This document shows, in pieces, positions 57,570-64,000 of a stretch of DNA of 64,000 nucleotides; within the stretch, counting starts at the first letter, position 1, and each line of letters opens with the position of its first letter. Origin of the DNA: Lucinisca nassula. Taxonomy: Eukaryota; Mollusca; Bivalvia; Lucinida; Lucinidae. Under the pieces are notes generated by a model. The model ran no database searches. It was not told where the DNA came from and worked only from the letters and a program-made list of their open reading frames with translations. The stretch covers positions 96,149,221-96,213,220 of the forward strand of contig OY757021.1 in assembly GCA_963580285.1 (NCBI GenBank), in the 5' to 3' direction. Position numbers and translations under genes: made by a program.

Positions 57570-57815
57570 TAAGGGGAATGGGTACACCTTCAGGGGAGGC
57601 AACTCTTGCAAAAGTATCTTTGTCTCCCATGTGAAAAGGGTCAACTCTTAAAAGAAAGAATTTGTCTCGCATGTGAATAGGGTCAACTCTTAAAAGAAAG
57701 AATTTGCTCCTGAGGAACAAATTCTTTCCTTTAAGAGTAGACCCCTTTTTCAGCAAGACTGAGCCTATAGAAAAGCGAACAGGAAGTCCCAAAAGTTGTC
57801 TCCCTTTGATAAATG
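57570..57815. repeat. Palindromic repeat K with a duplicated segment
   Basis: Hairpin of AAAGAAAGAATTTGCTCCTG and its complement. A 40-bp piece (TGTCTC.CATGTGAA.AGGGTC) is tandemly duplicated at 57620-57700. Ends AGGAAGTCCCAAAAGTTGTC. Minus-strand frames here are repeat-derived. Confidence 0.6.
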
Positions 57816-58204
57816 GTGGAAAAATCTTTCATGTGTTTCTATTCCTTTAATTGCTGCTCACAAGCATGTAGTGGAGACCTCGGGGTAGCTTCATGCAGCA
57901 GGTCATGCATCTAGCCCTGGTAGTTGGCCACACACACACACACATTTGATGAATATTTATCAGAGAATGCAAAAGGACCTTTGCTCAAGGGCTGGCTCAT
58001 TTGTAAGGTAGAATGACTACTGAGTACCACTAGTACATCTAAAGCTTGGATGGAAGGAGGCATATTCAAATTCAATGCAGCTTAATACCATTGTGGAAAA
58101 TTTTATAAGTCCCAAACAAGTAAACACTATATCTCCTGATGAACCTAAGTTTGTTTTGGGGAGTTCAGCACTATTTGTTTATAGATTTCCTAAGCAGGTT
58201 TATA

Positions 58205-58405
58205 ATTATATTAGCTGCTGGATTGTGTGCAGTGCACATTTTTTGCCAGAAACTGACAACTGCCCTTCTTGAACCCACAGACAGGAGAAAATGACCATAG
58301 AAAAGACTTCACGATCGATATCCATGAAAGACTGCTGCCACCTGGCAGGTATCCAACCCATGACCAGATCACTAGTCAGACATGCATCAGAGCTACTGAG
58401 TCTGG
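58205..58405 (-). mobile_element. tRNA-derived SINE-like repeat (family J)
   Basis: On the minus strand a tRNA-like head has CATGGGTTGGATACCTGCC as B box. The body AGAAGGGCAGTTGTCAGTTT matches 6695-6715. Confidence 0.6.
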
Positions 58406-59223
58406 CAGCCAAAGTAAACATTTAATCAGCAAATACACTCAGTAAAACACGTCTATGGGGTCTGAAGAAGCTTTAGATCAATAACTATTCACATATACTG
58501 TCTGGCAAAGACAATGCTCAGACTACACTCAATACCAAATCAAGAGAGACGTGTTTTGATTTTGACCTCCCCTAGATGAGCCAGCATTTATCTTTACTAA
58601 TTCAAATATTAATACTGTCATCCTGACTATAGATGTACTGTACCGGGCAAGACACTCCAAAAATGGGTTAATCCCATTACAAGTGTCATTGGCCTATGAT
58701 ATTGCCAGTAAACCAATTTTACCCTTACTAAGATCAACCCTTAACGTGACAGGGTTGTTTTTAAGTGACTACATAATAGCACTTCTAACATTGCGGTTTT
58801 TGTATGAAATTATCAGAATCAAGCTCCCTTAAAGGGCAACTACTCTTCCATTATGAGTGATTGTGCTTTAAAATAGTGTGAAATATATATAAATAGTAAA
58901 CAAAATGAAAAATGTGCAGCCAACAAAAAATGTGTAAATAAACTGATAAAAACAAATGAAACATGGTACAAATATTTACAAGTCTTTGACCATCTTCTAA
59001 CCTCTCATATTTAAAAACACTGCTTAATCTTATCATTTCATTTGTTACATAACATTCAAAACTAAACCTTCAATACATCTTCCAGATGATAATACACCCA
59101 ACATTATTTATAACTCTTGTTGGGGTCCAAAGCGGAAACTGCGTGACAACCGTGTCATATCTAAACAGAAATAAATAGTTTACAATGCACTCTGTATAAT
59201 TTATATATTTCTGGGATCCATCT
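58406..59223. other. Non-coding stretch without recognised feature
   Basis: AT-rich, no matching repeats and no plausible exon on either strand. Confidence 0.4.
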
Positions 59224-59570
59224 TTAACCCTTTTTATACTGAATGCAAACTTTCCCCTTGTATACTGTCTATTTGAAATTCATGGGTGTCAGGCTCAGTT
59301 ATCTTTTGGAAATTTATTTAACCCTTATCTTGCTGAATATTCATTTAAGCCACACCCATTTGTCTATTAACCAATCAAATTACTTGTAATTTATTGCTAC
59401 AAATTCAGTTTGCAAAGATAGGGGGTTGTCGTGAACAGCAAGATAAGGGTTAAAAATGACTGAACTTTCTGCTAACAGTGAAAGTCCAGATCAGCGGTCT
59501 GCAGCATATGATCTGGGTCTACACTGTTTGCCAATTACCCATTTTGGAGTTCATATATAAAATGGGTTAA
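59224..59570 (+). mobile_element. Family A MITE carrying a nested family B MITE
   Basis: TTAA at 59224-59227 and 59567-59570, with CCCTTTTTATACTG and AAAATGGG ends. It is interrupted at 59318-59453. Confidence 0.82.
59318..59453 (+). mobile_element. Family B MITE inserted in family A
   Basis: TTAA at 59318-59321 and 59450-59453. Perfect 14-bp terminal inverted repeats, CCCTTATCTTGCTG (59322-59335) and CAGCAAGATAAGGG (59436-59449). The central hairpin is deleted in this copy. Confidence 0.88.
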
Positions 59571-60975
59571 AACTGTGTTATCCCCATAACCATTTCATAC
59601 TGAACAGTGCTATAAGGAGGTTGTGGTGTAACTGGAGCCTATATTATGTGTTGCACATTTTACCCAAAGTGCTGAAAACAGTTGTTCTCAGTTAATAGGT
59701 AAAGTTATGTTAAATTTCATCTATCACACAGCTACTTATGGTGCCTCAAGATGTGCAGCAGCTCAGCTTCCAGAAATTAATCAGAGGGAGGCTGTACAGC
59801 AGAAGGATAATCACGCTTTTGGAGCAATAAATTTGTATAATAAGTTAAATGTTTATTTCAACTAAAACTGCTTGAAAAATTTCTAAGAATTCACGATATG
59901 ATTTCAGACATTGGTGGGTCAATGTTGAGTAACACCATACATCTGTTTCCTTACTTTTCATTGAGCTAACTAAACTTGCAGGAATCATTGCCATTACTAT
60001 AACTTCAATTTCAATCAAATTGTCCCCGGATGTCAATAACCGTATGATTGCTAGGTTGGTTCCCTTCTTGAATAGATCACCGAGATCACTTCTTATGTGT
60101 GAATGTTGCGTTTATATCTTCCCTACCATAGGATTAGGAGGGAGTACCTGAAAGTTTCCCCTAACTGGACAGATGCAAATACAGTATCTGTCATGTTTGT
60201 TTAGCTTTATCTAATAGTTCAAGACCAAGATGGTGATTCACAGTTCTGCAGTGATACAGATACACCATAAGTGTCCCCTGTTGCAACAGAGATATCTTGA
60301 AAAAATGCCCCTAAAATGATTCAAGCACTTACATAAAAGTGTCAAACCTATTGTGATCTAACTTAAATAATTTTTGGACAGAAAATATTTTTATAAATGG
60401 AAAAGTTTTGTTTTCTGCGCATTGTGTAATTGTCTACATTTTTTTTTTGAAAATGTGAGAGTCCTTAACCTGACCAATGTGGTTATATCAGTGGCAAAAT
60501 ATTTCAGCCACTTTAAAAATTGTGTAGGCATAGCATTATCATACGTTAGACAATTATTCCTTGGAACTAACCTGATGAAATTGTTTTCAACTCCAAAGTC
60601 CCAATTTTGCATTCTGTAGAAATTACCCAATGAGTGATAAATCAATCACAAGTAATTTCATTATTCTCCCAATATCCTTTAACACCTCTTACTGTGCAAA
60701 GCAAGACTGAGTTTTTGAAGACACTTAGATACAATTCCTCATGCATAATGAAGGTAAAATGTACAACCTTTATAAGACCAATACAACATTAAATAAGATA
60801 ATAGTTCTTCAAAACTACTAACAAATTAAGCAAAATAAAGTACATAAACCTTCAATACAAAACACATAAGCCATGGACCAGTTTGCTTAAAGTATTGTTT
60901 ACTTGAACTGTTGTTTAGCCAGCGTGACAAAGACCAAGCTTGGTTTACTGCCAAACCCCAATTTATATACCACTG
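59571..60975. other. Non-coding stretch without recognised feature
   Basis: The overlapping frames at 60374-60645 have no known motif or splice context. No repeats recognised. Confidence 0.4.
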
Positions 60976-60979
60976 ATTT

Positions 60980-62066
60980 TTGTTTGTTTGAATTGAAGTT
61001 TAACGTTCCCATCAACACTATTTAGGTCATTTCAGAGATGCTGCTTCCAATTTCGTGGGACTTTTACCCTATACTGAGATGAAATGACATCTCAACCACT
61101 GAAAAATGTAAAGAAAATACCTGAGTAAGGACCAGTAGCCTGGTTTACCAATTCCAAACATTTTTGATGGAAGAGCTGAAAGAGCTGTTAAAAGTAACAA
61201 TACTTTGAACAAACGGTCCTGGACACTTTCTGTCATAAACAAAGGCAATAAAAGATCAGTCGACAATATTTTATGGTTAAACCAGTCAAATTATTATTAA
61301 TCAAGAGAATGGGGTTTTCAGGGTCAGAGACCATTGTTTACACGTAGACACAGCTGTTCCAGCATGGTTAGCTTAACAAGCTTTGTTTCTTTTGTTTGAT
61401 TTGAGGTATAACATCCCCGTCAACACTGTAAAGGTCATTTTGGAGACGTTGCTTCCAATTTTGTGGGACTTTCACCCAACATTGAGATGAAATGACATCT
61501 CGAGCCCTGCCGCCAAATGAAACCAAACGGGTTTATAAGCATGGAAGGTCTGACTCGCACCAGTTTGCCTGGGCAAGCTTAGATCCTCTAAGCGGTTCAC
61601 CAGTACTTATGTGTGGGTCGGTTTCAGCTCTGCGTGGAAGCATCATGCAGCCCATCTATTTCTTCAAGCCCTGATGTCAAGGGGTCCATACTATTTAGGT
61701 CATTTTGGAGATGTTGCTTCCAATTTTGTGGGGTTTTTTTTACCCAATACTGAGTTGAAATGACATCTCAACCACTGAAGATTGTAACGAAAAACCTGAG
61801 TAAGGATCAGTAGCCTGGTTTGCCAATTCAGAGCATTTTTGATGGAAGAGCTGAAAGAGCTACTAAAAGTAAAAATACTTTGAACAAAAGGTCCTGGACA
61901 CATTCTGTCATAAAGAAAGGCAATAAAAGGTCAATTGACAATATGTTATTGTTGAACCAATCCGATTAATCAAGAGAATGGGGCTTCCAGGTCCTTCCAC
62001 TATTCAAGACAGAGACCATCGTTTACACATAGGCACAGTTGTTGCAGCACGGTTAGCTTAACGAGT
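60980..62066. repeat. Family C copies and a ~370-bp tandem duplication
   Basis: Truncated C copies at 60980-61095 and 61690-61770 are each followed by about 280 bp of the same unique text (CAGTAGCCTGGTTTACCAAT, GATGGAAGAGCTGAAAGAGC, GGTCCTGGACAC). A full C copy (61385-61680) lies between. The two blocks differ at roughly one base in ten. Confidence 0.7.
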
Positions 62067-63640
62067 TCCTTTGTGGTCAAACTATTAACTGTCCTAACTA
62101 GAGCTGTCAGAGGATCTGACTATAGCCCCGCTTCAGCGCTGTCAGAGAAGAAAGTTATTTAAGCTGCAGAGAAAACAGTTATGAACAAGAAATAACTGTT
62201 GAAAATTTTACATTATCTGGAAAAACTCTAAGAGTTGTGAGCCCTTGTCCCTCATTTCAATGAGCATGATACATTACCAGAATGTCCATGTTTATACTAA
62301 ATTTCATCTTCCATTTTTCAATGTTCAAAGGGTAATAACTCCTAAAGTAGGCAAATCAGAGTCAGGGTTCCTGCGCTCTGCACATTGTCTCATGGTGCTT
62401 TACACTTGTGTGAAGTGTCATGAAAATATCTCAAATGGTTTGTGAGTTATGGAGCCGACACAGTCAAAATTGCCTTTTTAAATGTTCAAAGGGCAATAAC
62501 TCCTAAAGTAGGCAAACCAGAGTTATGGTTCCTGCACTCTGCACATCATCTCAAGGTGCTTTTCATTTATTTGAAGTTTCATGAAAATATCAGAAACGGT
62601 TATGGAGCGGACATAGTTAAAATTGCCATTTTTTAATATTCAAAAGCCTATAACTGAAAAAGTAGACAATTCAGTTTGGGTTCCTGCGCTCTGCACACGT
62701 AATATGGTGCTTTACATTTGTGTGAAGTTTCATAAAATTATCTCAAACGATTTTGAGTTATCGAGCAAAGACGGCTAAAATTGATATTTTTCAATATTCA
62801 AAGGGAAATAACTCAAAAATTAGGCAATCCAGAGTTATGGTTCCTGCACTCTGCACACCATCTCATGGTGTTTAATGTTTGTGTGAAGTTTCATGAAAAT
62901 ATGTGAATGGGTTTTAAAGTTATGTTAACAGACACAGACAGACACACAAAAAAATACGAAAACCAGAGTTATGGTTCTTGCGCTCTGCACATTGTCTCAT
63001 AGTGCTTAACATTTGTGTGAAGTTTCATGAAATTATCTCAAACGGTTTTCGAGTTATGAAGCGGACACTGTTAAAATTGCCATTTTTCAATGTTCAAAGG
63101 GCAATAACTCCAAAAATAAGCAATGCAGAGTTATGGTTCCTGCGCTCTGCACATCGTCTCATAGTGCTTAACATTTGTGTGAAGTTTCCTAAAAATATCT
63201 CAAACGGTTTTCGAGTTATGAAGCGGACACAATTAAAATTGCCATTTTTCAATGTTCAAAGGGCAATAACTCCAAAAGTAGGCAATCCACAGTTATAATT
63301 CCTTCGCTCTGCACATTGTCTTATGGTGTTTAACATTTGTGTGAAGTTTCATGAAAATATGTTAAGCAGATACAAAGTTATGGAGCCAACACAAATTAAC
63401 GGAATCACAGAATGTCAGAAGGACATGGCAAATCCAATATAGCCCCACTTTTTCAAAGCGGGGCTATAATAAGTACATGTACTGTGATATTTTTGCTGAA
63501 AAAGAAGTGAGCAGCTTTTGCATCTGCAAAAGCTGCTCACATCTTTTTCTGCAAAAATATTAGTATATGCCATATTAAATGGCAAAAGTTTTAACAATAC
63601 TTTAACTAACAACACTGTTTTGAACAAGTGGCCTCTGCTC
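62040..63640. mobile_element. Family H palindromic MITE split by a pearl-like element
   Basis: The left half (GGTTAGCTTAACGAG...TTAACTGTCC) ends near 62100. The right half resumes at about 63469 with GATATTTTTGCTGAAAAAG, the GAGCAGCTTTTGCATCTGC palindrome and TTTGAACAAGTGGCCTC. Confidence 0.7.
62101..63468 (+). mobile_element. Pearl-like element with ~157-bp core repeats
   Basis: TATAGCCCCGCTT at 62121 is inverted at the right end (AAGCGGGGCTATA, 63456-63468), where TATAGCCCCACTTTTTCAAA plus GCGGGGCTATA forms a terminal hairpin. About seven units carry CAAAGGGCAATAACTCC, TCCTGCGCTCTGCACA and GTGTGAAGTTTCATGAAAAT. A short GACACAGACAGACACAC run lies at 62932. Frames over the units are spurious. 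Confidence 0.72.
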
Positions 63641-64000
63641 AGTAATATAGGAAGCATAAACACTTTCATAACAGCAAGTCTATGGTCCACAGAAGTCTTT
63701 TGTTGACACTTGCTCTGTTCAGACTGGAAGTGCAGGCTGATCTTAGCCTTTGCTGGGAACCCAAGCTATGAAGCAACATTTTTGGTAAAGCAGGTCATTT
63801 TCATGGCTAGTTTCATAGCTGCCACAACTGAAAGGCTTGAAACCACAGTACTTCCAATATTTTATGCAAAGAGAAACACAAACTATTAGTGAGACTAAAT
63901 TAAAACTGAAGAATCTGATTTAACATCTTTTTTTTTTTATTTGTTTCACTAGGGTTTTATGACTTTTCTTGATTATTTCATTTATTTCAGACCGATTGTT
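63641..64000. other. Right edge, nothing recognised
   Basis: AT-rich with no conserved frame. Confidence 0.4.

Overview
This window is eukaryotic. The only intact gene is split into short exons (44-137 bp) with GT-AG introns, there is no operon structure, and most of the DNA is interspersed repeat. The repeats point to a bivalve mollusc: arrays of ~145-166 bp core repeats next to ACGG/ACAG-type microsatellites and terminal hairpins (pearl-like, non-autonomous Helitron-type elements), several tRNA-derived SINEs, TTAA-flanked MITEs and hammerhead-ribozyme repeats. The species cannot be named from the sequence alone.

The gene lies on the + strand from before the left edge to 32046. Ten phase-compatible exons (502-545, 1120-1201, 4186-4277, 5834-5924, 7059-7195, 11389-11474, 13273-13358, 21170-21271, 23091-23213, 31934-32046) encode 317 residues of a CAP-superfamily (CRISP/antigen-5/PR-1) extracellular protein. 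In order they carry a propeptide-like stretch with an R-Q-K-R furin-type site, a two-Cys leader, the CAP domain with both signature motifs, a Cys-rich hinge, an EGF-like module, a ShKT module and a hydrophobic C-terminus that looks like a GPI-attachment signal. The signal-peptide exon must lie upstream of the window.

The introns hold most of the left half's repeats: palindromic MITEs and SINEs (1-9.5 kb), a pearl-like element (9.6-11.0 kb), an AT-rich minisatellite (11.6-12.5 kb), two core-repeat arrays (14.3-18.7 kb), a TCGCGA-rich nested inverted-repeat element (18.8-19.7 kb), an RT-containing retroelement remnant (23.2-24.5 kb), a further core-repeat element broken by retroelement copies (26.3-29.3 kb), a LINE remnant (29.3-29.8 kb) and a dead mariner-like transposase (30.9-31.75 kb).

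From 32 kb to the right edge I find no gene. There is a 34.2-34.9 kb array, then a 9-kb block (35.1-44.0 kb) of two head-to-tail core-repeat elements carrying nested insertions: a 1,214-bp solo LTR, two SINEs with target-site duplications, retroelement fragments, and an opposite-orientation element that itself contains a hammerhead-ribozyme repeat. The stretch 44-64 kb is AT-rich non-coding DNA with two more arrays (45.6-46.8, 49.7-50.7 kb), MITEs (one nested pair at 59.2-59.6 kb), SINE-like copies, and a pearl-like element inserted in a palindromic MITE (62.1-63.5 kb).

The observation most worth following is three type I hammerhead ribozymes (6077-6122, 28652-28695, 42270-42315). All keep the core and helices, two are fully paired in stem II, and helices covary between copies. 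They sit in a ~200-bp non-coding repeat family.
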